From the NCBI GenBank assembly GCA_023213315.1, contig JAKCPI010014325.1, positions 124,001 through 188,000 on the forward strand: a stretch of 64,000 nt of DNA, given 5' to 3'. Shown piece by piece: positions 32,591 to 44,765 of the stretch. Origin of the DNA: Euborellia annulipes. Its lineage: Eukaryota > Arthropoda > Insecta > Dermaptera > Anisolabididae. How positions within the stretch are numbered: position 1 is the first letter of the stretch; the number at the start of each line of letters is the position of its first letter. The notes below the pieces were generated by a model. It had not been told where the DNA came from and made no database searches. It saw nothing but the letters and a program-made list of their open reading frames with translations. The translations under genes and the position numbers were made by a program.

Positions 32591-32880
32591 TCATCAGTTT
32601 CTGATCAATTTTAGGAAAAGGGTTGAGAATTGAGAATTGGATGAGGAGAGTCTTCTCAGGCTGAGGTCCGATATTAATTCCCAGGTGGGATCCTGCTGAT
32701 CGTCGCCTCTCGTGATGGGGGTCATTACGGCGTCAACACGGAAGGGCTGAGCCCCTGGGCTCCTGAGCCTCTGAGCCCCTCCTAACATCCCTCAGGCACG
32801 AAACGCCAAGCAGATGACCTCCAGGCCCTCGATCGATTACAGCCCCCACCCACTCATAGCTATATATCGAAATCCTATTC
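32590..32880. promoter_or_regulatory. Candidate regulatory island
   Basis: Complex DNA with CCCAGGTGGGATCC, repeated CTGAGCCCCTGGGCTCCTGAG words, and CGATCGATTA. A 64-codon reverse frame is present without splice support. Confidence 0.3.
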
Positions 32881-33228
32881 CATTTTTCGAACAATGGCTA
32901 TAGCAAAAATACAGTATAACCGAATTCGATTTGTTGCCGTTTAAGCTAACGGAATCTTGAAATCGCTACATGAAATTAAGACCAATTTGGTTAAATTTTA
33001 GTAATATTTTTTTCTCTAAAAAGATTATTGGTTTGAAATTTTTATTGGTATCATCATAGAATATTTGAATTTAGAAAAAAAAAATTTTTGTTGTATGAAA
33101 TTACCATTCAGGTCACTGACTTAATTTGCAAAACAGTTTTCTTAAAAAGCAAAGAAGAATGAATATGTCGGATATTACATTTGTCTAATTAATTTAACTT
33201 TCCCGAGAATATTAAAATAAGGAAACAA

Positions 33229-33830
33229 ATCTGGTGTAACTGGACGCACCAGATTTTTTGTGTCGACATATATTTAGTATCCGCCGTTATATTAAAATTC
33301 AATCAAGATATAATAAAATTTACATGTGGGAAAATATTTATATTTTGTTATCATTGCAACCATTTCTCCTATCTTTCCTATGAAGTATCAATACAAGAGT
33401 AAAGTGTGCTTCAAACAATTTCGAGACCGGAATGAGAATATACATTTGAAAGAGCATCTAAAAAATAATTGATTTTTGATTTTTAATCAAAATCGTTAGA
33501 GCTAATTTTGAGAAAATCGAAAAAACTGAAAAAGTACATCAGTAAAGTACTAGTACTCTTTGGCCGGTTTTGTTTAAAAGCTTTGTGTCATGTGCCAGGG
33601 GGGTGTCTAACTTAAATATAAAATTTCAACCTCGTAGCTCTTTTCGATCTTGAGATATTTTGTTCACAGAAAGACCATGTTGCAAAAACCACTTTTTTTG
33701 GATTCAGGGGACCTTAAAGCGCGTGTATATTCATCAAAATCTCTACATCAAACTTTTGACATGAATCCAATAATTTCTCACTATATACTGTATATATTAA
33801 CATATATATGTAGGTAAGAGAAAGTAAAAA
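33229..33830 (+). repeat. Dispersed repeat family A, near full length
   Basis: CTGGTGTAACTGG start, short CACCAG hairpin closure, all internal hallmarks, and 3' end GGTAAGAGAAAGTAAAAA. Confidence 0.85.
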
Positions 33831-34069
33831 GTGGCTAATATTATCGTGAAAAGTCTAAGTCCCCCAATTTATTTATTATTTTATATTATGGTTTTCTCAG
33901 CTTGTGGATCAAATGTTCTGAAACTCAGCTATAATAATTCAGATATTTTTGTCCAGCCCTTGATCCAATGAGTAAAGTAGGATTTATTCTCTAAACGAAA
34001 CAAAAATGAGGGTAAGGTGATCAGGACATTGATTTGATTTCTGTTTTTTTTGTTTTTATAAACATAATC

Positions 34070-34215
34070 CCAAAATGTGCAACAAAGTTGCTCTTTTAAT
34101 CAGAGCAAATGAAGTACCACTTGGGTGCTAACCCTAAGGCTACAAGCTAGTAACCTTAAAATTAGCTGTGATCAAGAAGTGCGAGAAAGTTTTGCAACTT
34201 AGTTGACTTTATTTT
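34070..34215 (-). repeat. Dispersed repeat family L, copy 1
   Basis: CCACTTGGGTGCTAACCC, TAAGGCTACAAGCTAGTAACC and GTGATCAAGAAG recur in reverse at 45196-45310. The outer words GCAACAAAGTTGC and TTGCAACTTAGTTGAC make the element a loose foldback. Confidence 0.55.
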
Positions 34216-34329
34216 TTCTAGTTGTTATTTGTTGAGCTCTTCTTATGTCTAGCATTAAATTTTAGATAAAAAGAAGAAAAATATTTTTTAATTTATTTTA
34301 AAACAATTATTTTTCTATAAAAACAAAAA

Positions 34330-35030
34330 AACAATATTTATTATTAAATAAATTGAGCATTATTTATTTATCCTTGCAGCACACCGCAAGTAAAAGCAAA
34401 GTAAATATCTCGTGAAAATTTATAAAAATGCCGGTGAATAAAATACAAAATACCCAAAGATTTAAAATGTAAGTTATGTCTCTGGGTTAATTAATTTATT
34501 TAGGTTATATAGTGAAATATATTTTGAATATATTATTCTAAAAATTCATTCATTAAAGGACTTACACGTAAGCTTTTCAACTAAACTCAATTTAAAATTC
34601 ACAATTTTTTTTCAATTGCATATAATAACAGTTATTAATTCTTTAAAAAATAATTTTCTCATGTAAAGCGAAGCTCATCTCCCCAACTTCTTATCTGAAT
34701 CATCTTTGTCAATGCAAATAAAATTGCTATGTAGTTTGAATTATTACATTAATTTTAATGATATGTCTCGAAATTTAATTCCTTGAGGCAGTTTCCAGTT
34801 TAACTTTTTTTTTTTCCTTTTTTTCGAATCCATATGTTCATGTTTTAATATTCATTAAAACAATCATTGGAACAATTTTTTTTTTCTTAATTCTATTGCA
34901 TTTGATTTAAAAAAGATAAGAATTCCGTTTAGCCTTTGAATTTATTTTTTTGATAATAATTCTCTGCCTAAATTTTTTGTCATATTTAAATTATAGAGCC
35001 CTTAAACCACCTTCGCATAAGGTCTTCATT
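34330..35030. other. AT-rich non-coding sequence
   Basis: Nothing supported. Confidence 0.35.
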
Positions 35031-35039
35031 TAAATTAAT

Positions 35040-35185
35040 TTTTTTTTTAGCCTCGAGCTCTTCGAGATTTGCCAGCTGCGTCTTTTTACAAAGTGGAAAA
35101 ACGGAGCAGAAGTCGTGTAATTTATCGCCATGACAGTTTATTAATTGGCCTTCAATGGGATAATTACAAAGCCTCTCTTTCTTTT
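35040..35185. promoter_or_regulatory. Candidate Hox/Meis-type regulatory island
   Basis: GTAATTTATCGCCATGACAG followed by TTTATTAATTGGCC packs homeodomain (TAATT, TTTAT, TTAATTG) and Meis/TALE-like (TGACAG) words into 40 bp. CCAGCTGCGT lies upstream. Role inferred from motifs. Confidence 0.35.
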
Positions 35186-35384
35186 ATCCAACTTCCCCTA
35201 ATTAAAATTTAATCAAACAATATTTAAAAAAAAAGAATAAATATAATTAAAATTGGTAATGTTTTTGACAGAATTATTTATTAATTCTCTATTCAATAAA
35301 AAACTTCAAAGGCTATTATTTATTTTATTTTATCTATTACAAAAAATCATTTGAAATTTTATAATAAACGAATGAATGGGACCA

Positions 35385-35440
35385 GCAGCCAGTGAAGTGT
35401 ACCAACTAGGAGGGGGAGTTCAATTCCCGCCTTTAATTAA
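35385..35440 (+). repeat. tRNA-like SINE remnant
   Basis: GGGAGTTCAATTCCCGCC resembles a B box; upstream CAGCCAGTGAAGTG is a poor A box. A minor fragment. Confidence 0.3.
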
Positions 35441-36020
35441 ATATTTCTAGCCTATCATAATTATTCTATTTAGATGTCCTATTTTATTTTTTAATTCTTC
35501 TGATTATCATATAATTAGCCGTATTTCGCTAAGAGTCGCTTACGTTGCCATTTAGCAGCCTGATTGCTGATTAATTTGACCTCTTCGTTCTTGTTAATTG
35601 AATTTAAAAAAAATTTTTAATGTCAACATTAATCTTTTATATGTTAACAAGATTATTATTTGGTAGTCCAAGAAAATACAGAATAAATACAAATACTCTT
35701 ATTTATTTATTTATTCGGTTTTATAATTGAGATAAATAAAGAGATCAGATCACTTCTAGTTTAAGAAAAAAATTTATTATCTATCTATCGATGGTGCAGA
35801 AGCAGGAAATTTTGTCTGCTCTCAAGGGCAAAAGGGTTGTTGGATTCGATTTGCGCTTGGAAATGGATGGAGACGGTATTCGATTAAATTTGAAAAGAGA
35901 AAGCAACTAAGAAATCCAGAGACAGAGGAAAAAGATAAGAGGAGCCTCGGGGTGTAAAGAAATGGGGTCACAATACACAGGGTAGGTGGAAACAAAAGAA
36001 TATAGAAATGAAAAAGAAAA

Positions 36021-36675
36021 ATCTGGTGTGACTGGCGCACAGCACACAACTTTCTCTTACCTTCGGTAATCGAAAGTTGTGTTCTGTGCTTGTCACACCA
36101 GATTTTTTGTGTCGACATGTATTTAGTTTCCGACAGTAGGGTACAATTGAATTCAAGATGTAAAATTTATAAGTATAAAATATTTATATTTTGTTACCAT
36201 GGCAACCATTTCTCCTATCTTTTCTATGGAGTACAAGAGTAAAGTGGTCTTCAGAAGATTTCAATCACAAAATGAGAATATACATTTTATTGAAGATCTA
36301 AAAAATAATTGATTTTTGAATTTTAAAAAAAATCGTTGGAGCAAATTTAGAGAAAATCGAAAAAAACTGAAAAAGTGCATCAGTAAAGTACTAGTACTCT
36401 TTGGTCGATTTTGGTCAAAAGCTTCGTGTCACGTCTCAGGGGGTGCCTAACTTAAATATAAAATTTCAACCTCCTAGCTCTTTTCGTTCTTGAGATATTT
36501 TGTTCACAGACACACCCACACACAGACAGATCATGTCGCGAAAACCACTTTTGGATTCAGGGGACCTCAAAACGTGAAGATCCATCAAAATCTCGACATC
36601 GAATTTTTGACATGAATCCAATACTTTCTCTCTATATATATATTACATATATACATAGGTAAGAGAAAGTAAAAA
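36021..36675 (+). repeat. Dispersed repeat family A, full length
   Basis: The clearest copy of the 5' hairpin: CTGGTGTGACTGGCGCACAG, ACAACTTTCTCTTACC, a short centre, then GAAAGTTGTG and GTCACACCAG. The 3' end is GGTAAGAGAAAGTAAAAA. Thus AACTTTCTCTTACC at the 5' side is also the inverse of the 3' end. Confidence 0.85.
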
Positions 36676-36679
36676 GGGG

Positions 36680-38800
36680 CTGGTAAGCCCTTTCGAAGGG
36701 CGTTTGAATCTGCCCTTAAAAAATGACGCATTATTAAAATTCGTGGTTGATATTATAAATATATCGAAGATTTGAATCTATAAATTACAAGGGAGAAAAT
36801 GCGGTTAAGATTTCGACGTTCTTTTTATTTACTAACCCAACCATATAAATTTGTTGTTTCAACTTAAATCAACTCTATATACAGTAATGAAGCCTCTCCC
36901 TGAACTTTCTGCGCCTATCGAATATCAAACCTTCGCATAGGCCCTAGACACAAAATATGTGTGAGACCCGATCCCTTCAGGACTTTTTCTCTCTCTAACA
37001 AATAAATCTGTCAAGCATTTGAAAGTGAAATGGCATGAAATAATTACTTTAATTGGGCAATGAAATCGTTGCAAATTGTGAATTATAAAACAACGATCAT
37101 TTTTGATTATTCAAAAAATTTTAAAAATGGTGTAAGCGTTTGTATTTTAAACTATTGTGAATATTTATGATATTTTTTCAAAAATACTTTTAATAAACGT
37201 AAAAATTCTGTTCAATAAATAAACTATTGTTTTTTTTTTATAATTAAGAATTTCCATGATTCCCATTAAGAAATTAACTAAAATTAAAGCATAAATTAAA
37301 TTAATAACACAAAGTGTTATGTTTCAATATATTATTTATTTGTATTAGGGGTTTGGCTTTGGGGCTGGGGGACAAGATTTTTTTTTAATTAACAAATTTA
37401 ATCCTTTGATAATAATAAAATATTATAAAGTCTCTTTCATTAAAGGTTAAAATTTAAAAAAAAATTAAAATATATCTATAAATATTTTTTAAGAAGAATT
37501 CAAAGTTTTAGGGCCCTCTTTGGGGGAGGGGGCTATAATTAACAAATCCCCCCTCCCCCCGATATTGGTTACCCATTAATCTGAATAAATAAGAGAGGTG
37601 TCTAAATGATCTCAGATACCGAAAAAATACTTTAAAAAACAATTTTTAAAAACAATAAGCATTTAATAAATATAAAAAAAAAATTTTTTAATTACAAATA
37701 TTTTACATGATTAAATAAAGTACTAGTAAAGATTGTCTAATAATTGAAAAGTTGACTGCGAGATGGGCACCCAGCTTAAATATCAAATTTATATCATATA
37801 AATTAAATTAAAAAACACTAGGATATATGTTTCAATATAATTACACATCAATGGAAGTATTTGTGTTCGGAATATTTCACACTGTTGAAATATGTTTAAA
37901 GTGTTTATAATAATAAATAATATATTGAACATATAACTTTGTGTTTTAATTTAATTTACCTGATTATATCATAATGTTAGAGTCAACGTTTAACAGTTTA
38001 AATTTAAAGTAATTAATTTTTTATACCAATTGACAGGTTTTATTAGAGAAAAACTCCTAATACTCTGAGGGTTTATATTTAATACTTTATTATTTTTAAA
38101 ATGCTTTAAGAAAATTTCTTAAAATCAAAAGTATCTATTTCATCTTCTCAGTTAAATTGTTCCTAATATAGATAATTATTTGAATTATAAAAAAGAGGTG
38201 TGAACATAAGTACTTGTGCTTGGAACAGCCTAGAGCTAAATAGTGATAGTTTGGGTAGGTCTTTTCAAAACAGTCGTTAATAAATGTAAATTAACCACGA
38301 AGCACTAGCAAGCAAATTAATTATGTAAATGAATATAATCAAATAAATTAGAGTCAAATTACCAATTTTATTTAAATTAAAACGCAAATTTTTTTAAAAT
38401 CAATATGAAAAAAAAAATAATGGAAATTTTTTATATTTTATTTCGAATTTGTAGAGATATTAATTGCACCCCCTTCTAATGCAAATAAAGAATTGTGCTT
38501 TTCACCAAACATTCACAACCCTTTGAAATTTCATTTGAAATAATATTTATTTGCAATAGATTGTTTAAAAAAATACAAAAAAAGTAAAAACATTATTTGA
38601 AAAATTGTGACAACGAGCCCCGGTCCCCCCCTACTTAAATGCTATATCTAGTACGCTATTTTTAATTTATAAAAAAATCCAAAAGTCAGATTAAACAGAG
38701 AGAGTGAGCGAGACATGTCTTATTGGCTCCCCTTTAATTGTCACAGCCCTTTGGATTTTATTGGAATGGTTGTTTTTTATGATTCATAAGATTATGGATT
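36680..38800. other. AT-rich non-coding sequence
   Basis: Contains a (G/C)-run hAT-like block at 37500-37565 and a SINE-core scrap near 37570-37640. No gene recognised in this 2.1-kb stretch. Confidence 0.4.
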
Positions 38801-38814
38801 ATTTTAATTTTTGG

Positions 38815-39110
38815 TTAAGTGGGGGAGTGACGCCGCCCCTCATTGAGATCGGGTGACGTCGCGTAGTTGTCAATGGCGGGCGGACGGACGGACAGACATC
38901 GGGCCGTCCCCTCGTGATTGGCCGCCGTGGCATGGGAACCCCGCCCACCTGGCGACACGCGTCACGACTCGCTCCACCCACCTTACGTGTCAACGCGCGC
39001 ATTCGAGTTGAGGGGACAGGCGACACCACGCCCTCTCCGACTGGCGACAATCCCCCGCCCCTCCTCATACCTACGGACCTGAGGACGAGTTCGCTCCCAC
39101 AGACTTAACT
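38815..39110. promoter_or_regulatory. CpG-dense island, candidate promoter or enhancer
   Basis: The most CpG-rich 300 bp of the window, with GGTGACGTCGCG (a CRE-like site), GTGATTGGCC (CCAAT reverse), CACGCGTCACGACTCG, and a GGACGGACGGACAGAC run. Frames are open on both strands because of high GC, and no splice sites bracket them. An alternative promoter with first exon is possible but unproven. Confidence 0.4.
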
Positions 39111-39189
39111 TTACTTGGATAAATCACCTGGTTCGGGGGACAAATCGAGAACAAGCCATTTGATTGATTGATAAGAAATTATTTAAATT

Positions 39190-39565
39190 TGAGATTTGAA
39201 GTATCTCCACTGATCTCACAAAAAGAAAAGTTTTTTGAAATTTTCAAAAACGACTTTTGCAACTTTCTTGGAGCTTTTTTGCAAAAAGCGACTTTTATGA
39301 CCGACTTCTTTCTAATTTTTTTAATACAATATGCTTTTTTTTACAATAATTTTGCATTTTCGGCTACTGAGGCCATTTAGTGTTTTTTTTTTTTTTTTTA
39401 AATTTATTTAAGGTCTTTTTCGGCATCAGAGGCCATTTGGGCACTGTCCCAATTTCATTTCAATTGATTTGTATCCAATTCAATTGAAATAAATTTCTCA
39501 TCTGGGACGGGATGCGAACCTCAACCTTTGGCACCAGAAGCTCTGAGCCATAGGTTCAGGGTGAA
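39190..39565 (+). repeat. Family D copy joined to a tRNA-derived SINE (reverse)
   Basis: The first part matches 7100-7460. From about 39405 the minus strand reads: tRNA-like head with CTATGGCTCAGAGC (A box) and GAGGTTCGCATCCCG (B box), then AATTTATTTCAATTGAATTGG, then GGCCTCTGATGCCG tail. A second such head lies at 47850. Confidence 0.6.
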
Positions 39566-39597
39566 AGAACCTAAGATGGGGAAAATGTGGGACCGGC

Positions 39598-40070
39598 AAA
39601 GTCTGTCTCGTGTGTGTGTGTGTCTGTCTGTCTATGAACAAAATATCTCAAGAATGAAAAGAGCAAGGAGGATGAAATTTTATGTTTAAGTTAGGTACTC
39701 CCCTGAGACGCACACGAAGCTTTTGAACGAAATCGCCCAAAAAGTACTAGTACTTTACTGATGCACATTTTCTCGATTTTCTCAAAATTCAGTTCAACTA
39801 TTTTGATTAAAATTCAAAAATCAACCATTAAATTTTTTTGTTTATTTAATTAAATTCTAAAGAACTCTGCTATATTTCGGTTATAGAGAGATAAGCTCAC
39901 TATTTCTTTTACTTTCTCATATTATTAATTGTTAAAATTGACAGCGACTTTTTAAGAGACTTTTTTGCCAAAAACAGACTTCTTAGCTAAAAAGCTTTGG
40001 CTAAAAAAGAATAGACTTTTAAGGCGACTTTTTCCCGAAAATAAGAGATTTTTTCCGCTCTCTATTGATA
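39598..40070 (-). repeat. Family A fragment followed by family D second half
   Basis: 39598-39835 is reverse family A (GTCTGTCTGTCT, GTACTAGTACTTTACTGATG, ATTTTGATTAAAATTC). 39838-40070 matches 11560-11760. Confidence 0.65.
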
Positions 40071-40181
40071 AGTAAAATTCCCACAACCTTACGAAATATA
40101 TATTCAATTGATACAACAACGAGACTCGATTAAAAACATGAAAAGACAAAGAGTAGAAATTATATAAGAGATGTTAAAAAA

Positions 40182-40386
40182 AAGGTTTCTAATATTTCGG
40201 TATTGTAATTATCTTATAATATTCATTACAGGTCAATTAATTGAGAAAATCATCTATTATAATTTAACACAATTTTAACATGGATAATTCTTTGATTGCA
40301 GCATGAAGATGATATCAGAATTCCGAAACCAACTAGCCTGTGTTATTCTTTCAATAAATAAAATTCAATCCTAGTGAAACCTTTAT
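40182..40386. mobile_element. Decayed foldback with degenerate CGAAAC motif
   Basis: Outer words AAAGGTTTC and GAAACCTTT are inverted. Near the right arm CATGAAGATGATATCAGAATTCCGAAACC resembles the hammerhead-like core with C changed to A; on the left AATATTTCGGTATTG is the reverse half. Confidence 0.4.
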
Positions 40387-40433
40387 ATAATAAACATATT
40401 CTTTTTTCTTTAGTCTTTTTGGTTATCTGAGGA

Positions 40434-41093
40434 CATAGGAGTAGCCAGAAATTTTTGATGGGGGGGGGGAGTTCAGGATGATTTCTCCCCCCCCCTGACT
40501 AATAGGACAGTATAAGGTGCCTAATGAAATATATGACTAGCCACTCCGCCCCCTGGACCCCCCCTCGAGCTGGCTCGGGCCCGCCCTTTCTTAATTAAGT
40601 GCGGCAATTTTTCATTCAACTCGTATCAGGCAATAAATAATACAAGCCGCTTATTTTATATATATAATTGGCCTAAAATACCGGAGTGTCTGTTTCCGAT
40701 TATGTGGATATTAGTCTCGTCTCAGATCTATTTAAGAAAAAAAAATAAATTTATTTATATAACAATTTTTTTTATTTTTCATTTGAGAGATTTAATAGAC
40801 TTTAATTTTTTATAAAGCAAAACAAAAACCAATTCTTTTCAATTCAAATTCAAATGGGAAAATTCTGAATTTTCTTGAATTTTTTGCGTTTTATTTAATT
40901 TTTTTAATTTTTTTTTTTTTAAGCCAGAGAAAATTATTATATTTTACTTTCTCTTATCCTATATATGAAATATATATAGCGAGAAAGTATTTGGTATTAT
41001 AGAGCTTAAATATCTAGTCATGGCTTGGGTCCAAGAGGGGGGGGGGGGGGGGTTGAACCCCCAAATCCCCCCCCCCCCGTTGCTACGCCTATG
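40434..41093. mobile_element. hAT-type element, 660 bp
   Basis: Ends CATAGGAGTAGC / CATAGGCGTAGC with an exact 8-bp duplication TCTGAGGA (40426-40433, 41094-41101). G/C runs lie near both ends. Nested within it are a CTAG Helitron-like end (40537, reverse) and a family A 3' hairpin (40939-40990). No transposase frame. Confidence 0.85.
40537..40600 (-). mobile_element. Helitron-like 3' end (reverse), fragment
   Basis: Minus strand closes in GGCGGAGTGGCTAG next to T, with GGGCGGGCCCGAGCC and CCAGGGGGCGG blocks shared with 21862 and 26724. It sits inside the hAT element at 40434-41093. Confidence 0.45.
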
Positions 41094-41281
41094 TCTGAGG
41101 ACATATGTACTCATTTATGATAAATAATTAAATTACGAAAATAAAGTGATGCAGCAAAAAAAAAAAAAAAAAATCGCAAATAAATTTGTAAAAAAAAACT
41201 ACCTTATGTGAAAAGATTAAAGAAAAAAATTTTGTAATAATAAAATAAAAATAAAAATTCAAAGTGCAGAATATTGAAATA

Positions 41282-41587
41282 CAGTAGAGTCCCGGTAATC
41301 CGAACCTCGCTAATCCGAACTTCCGGTTAATCCGAACTCTTTTTGCGTACGATTTTTTTTTTTTAAGAGGAATATAAATGAAAATTAGACATTAAAGGAA
41401 CTTTATTTTATTATTATTATGAAATATTTATTTAGAGTTTAATATCACCGACAAGTTTCACTGTTTACAACGTTATAAATATGAATTTATTATCAAGATT
41501 AACTAATTCAAGCTTACAATTCCGGTTAATCCGAACTTCCCGATAATCCGAACGATCCAATTAGTTCGGATTAACGGGACTCTACTG
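41282..41587. mobile_element. Pogo/Tigger-like MITE
   Basis: TIRs CAGTAGAGTCCCGGTAATCC / CAGTAGAGTCCCGTTAATCC flanked by TA on both sides (41280-41281, 41588-41589). Sub-terminal TAATCCGAACTTCC words are repeated several times. These are the ends of the pogo branch of Tc1/mariner. 306 bp, non-autonomous. Confidence 0.9.
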
Positions 41588-41589
41588 TA

Positions 41590-43190
41590 ATATAAATTAA
41601 TTTATTTAACCAGTGATAAATTTTTTTTTTTTTTTGGTAAAAATTTTTTTAAATAAAAAATTAGGCCTATAACTAGGCAACCACCCAATCATTGTTGTTC
41701 TTTTTCCCCTAATTTCGTGGGGTAAATAATTTTTTATTGTTTTTTTTTGCATCTGAGGCTATTTGGGCAACGTCTTTGTTTATTTTAATTTATTAGTAGT
41801 CTTTAAACCTTATATTATATCTAATATATTGGCAGGAAAGTACTAACTAATACTTTATGCTAAGTCCCGAATGATTGATTTTAATTAAAAAATTATTGAA
41901 TATTTTTTATTTAAAATCATCTCTTACTTGCAACTTCTTCTAAAAGCAAAAGCAAACCGAATTCATCTAGTCGACGAGTAAGCCTATACTATAGAACTCA
42001 AACAATCTAAAAAATTCCAATATCTAATAACATGTCGATTTATACGGTAATATATTTAATTAAAAAACTGAACAAAAATCAAATTAATTACTTTTTTAAA
42101 TTCTACAATTATCTAAGATAGCGTGTATGAATCACTTTAGAGGGCGTTAAATTAACTATAGTGGAGGGGAAGGAAATAGAAATATGTGACGAGATTGTGG
42201 GACAAATCAGCAATCTAAAAACTGCAACCGAAAGAAAAAACTTTTGCTATTTTCTCTTGAGACGCCATAAATCTCATGCTAAATATAATTATAATATCGG
42301 TATATTTTCATTAATAAAAACAAGATTGTTTTTTTAAGGACTTGGACGGAGTGAAAGGCGGGAGAGGGGGAAGCCCGATTAGTATTTGATAAAAATTACA
42401 TGTTTATAAGCTAATCAATTATAATCTGACCTTGATTGAACAAGTATGTAATTCATTAGAGTGTGTTGATTATGGCTCAATTAGAAGAGTTGGGCACTAA
42501 ACTATAAAAAATTTGTATGTAGCCTATTATGAAAATGAGAATTTCAAATTTATTATTCATCCAATCAAATACAGTATAAAAATATATAAAATATCAATAG
42601 TTTAATCATTTATTATGAAAATAAAATTTTTATATTCCTGTAATTTAATATATCAATAAGATCACATAAAAAAGATAATGATTTTTGCGTATTTTCATAA
42701 AAATATAAACAAAAGCACCTGCCAGACGTCATATGGACACAGAGCAGTATTCTATAACGGCAAATTGAAAAAAAAATTCTCTTAATATAATGCAAATTGA
42801 AAAATAAAAGCAATTTTATATTTTTTGAATTTATCATTTAGATAGAATGTATTAGATATAAATTTTATGTGCAATTTTAATAAATAAAATTGAAAAATAT
42901 AAAACAAAATTCATTTATTTTAAAATTAATTAGAATAGGCTTCTATTTGTTTTTTAATTTGTTTTTATAAATTAAAATATTGCATGTAAAATGTCGATAA
43001 ATTTAATTATGTTTAGCGCGCATTTAAATTGATATTTAAGGAAACCCTTTGAAGTGTAATTAATAATTAAAAAAATTTTAAATTTTAATAAATAAATACA
43101 CGTATATAGGCCTATACATTTTTTTATCAATTTTTGAAAATAAGTTATTAAATTAAATTATCTGAGACTTTATTTAATATTAAAAAAAAA
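41590..43190. other. AT-rich non-coding sequence
   Basis: A SINE-tail scrap (GCATCTGAGGCTATTTGGGC) at about 41748; otherwise no gene or repeat recognised. Confidence 0.4.
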
Positions 43191-43194
43191 AATC

Positions 43195-43440
43195 GGGCGA
43201 TTTGGTGAAGGTGTGTGTCATGTGGCTTATGGCATTGGCTGTGTCTCGTGATATCGATCAATTATTGGTGAGATTAGATCGATCGGTAGCCGGGCACAAT
43301 GTCCAAATGTCTTAAATCGCGTGCCACACGCACAGCAGTTGCCCGAAAATCCGGGACGCCAGTCAGCCCTCTAGCAAGCGTATTAGCTACACATACAAAT
43401 TAAAAACATCAGCCATCGCGTGACAAATCATACATTCGCT
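43195..43440. promoter_or_regulatory. Candidate regulatory island
   Basis: Complex DNA: GATATCGATCAATTATTGG, AGATTAGATCGATCGG, AATGTCCAAATGTC. Dense homeodomain-like and ATCGAT words; no coding signal. Confidence 0.35.
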
Positions 43441-43734
43441 GAAAAGCATTAGTGATTTGGGAAGTTGTTTGTATGGAAAATAAAGAAGTTACATTTTTTT
43501 TAGATATGTTTTTTAGGCAGAAAATCTCATTATTAAGAGCATATAAAATACTATAAAAAATGTAAATTAAGCTATAAGAATTTTAAATCCGGAACCATTC
43601 CCCTTAAGATTTAATTCTGGTTTCCGAGTTTTATTTTTATATTACCATAACAAAATTTACTGTCAGGTTTTTTTTTTCTTACATTCTCAAACTTTTCATT
43701 TCATTATTTTATAAAAGACGTTTTGAGTACTACA

Positions 43735-44112
43735 CAGGGCCGGCGCAAGTATTCTGCCGCCCTAGGCAAGATATTTTTTTGCGCCCCCAAAAAAAAAAAC
43801 TTTAAAAATTTAATTGCCGCCCCCTCCTTAAAAAATTTTTACCTTTTTTTTAGAGACACAAAATTTTTGCCGCCCGCGAACATTTTCTCTTGCGCGGAAC
43901 CAAATTTTTTTCCCTTTTTTCCCGTCCGAAAAAATATTTTACCTTTTTTTAAGACACAAAATTTTTGCCGCCCACGGAACCAAAATTTTTTTTGCGGTCC
44001 GCGGAACCTAATTTTTTTTCGGGTGCCGTTTGCGGAACCAAAATTTTTTTTCTTTTTGCATTGTTGCCGCCCTAGGCAACCGCCTAGTTTGCCTAGGGAC
44101 GCGCCGCCCCTA
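43735..44112. mobile_element. hAT-type MITE with internal GC/T repeats
   Basis: Ends CAGGGCCGGCGC / TAGGGGCGGCGC, flanked by GTACTACA (43727-43734) and GTACTATA (44113-44120), 7/8 matching. The inside is a series of GCCGCCC and GCGGAACC blocks separated by AAAATTTTTTTT tracts. GCCGCCCTAGGCAA occurs near both ends. Large frames on both strands are phase-neutral by-products. Confidence 0.85.
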
Positions 44113-44119
44113 GTACTAT

Positions 44120-44330
44120 AAGCAAACCGATGATCCAGTGAAGTGAAACTTCTCCATGGCGGTAGACTACTTTGTTTCACACCCCATTAAAACGCTGCAT
44201 CTCCCCAAACTTCCTTCAATGCCACTCTGTCGAGCTAATGAAAGGATCATTTTAATAAATCCTTCTTTTTCGGACAATGCGGGATTATTGCAATAACTTG
44301 CCCAAATCAATTCCCTATTGCTTCAATTTA
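44120..44330. promoter_or_regulatory. Candidate regulatory island
   Basis: Complex sequence with GGGATTATTGCAATAAC (C/EBP-like ATTGCAAT) and GAGCTAATGAAAGG. Inference. Confidence 0.3.
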
Positions 44331-44346
44331 TTCAAAACTATAAAAA

Positions 44347-44765
44347 TCAGGTGTGACTGGTCACACAGCACACCAACTTTCTCTTTCCTTCGGAAATCGA
44401 AAGTTGTGTGCTTGTCACACCAGATTTTTTGTATCGATACATAGGCCTATTTAGTTTTCCCCCGATATATTAGAATTCAACTAAACATGGGAAAAATATT
44501 TTTTTTTTTTTCCCAGCCAACCTTTTCCCCTTTCCTATGAAGTAAAAAGGTAAAGTGTGCTTCAAAAATTTCAATAAAAAAAAAAAAAATTATATTAAAT
44601 CAAAAAAAAATATATTAAATAATTTTGTTTTTTTAAAACTGTCGCCCCCCCCGGACACCAACTTAAATAAAAAAAATCAACCCCCCAAAAACACCCCTCT
44701 CGGCAAAACAACCCACAAAAAAAACCCTCCATATATTTCATATATAGGTAAGAGAAAGTAAAAAT
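44347..44765 (+). repeat. Dispersed repeat family A, decayed copy
   Basis: 5' hairpin CAGGTGTGACTGGTCACACA ... GTCACACCAG is intact, then the middle degrades into A/T/C runs, and the end GGTAAGAGAAAGTAAAAA is intact. The homopolymer-rich middle may include sequencing errors. Confidence 0.7.

Noticed and set aside
43723..44180. Overlapping 132- and 113-codon frames on opposite strands
   Set aside because: Both derive from the GCCGCC/T-tract repeats of the hAT MITE at 43735-44112; Phe/Lys-rich low-complexity peptides.
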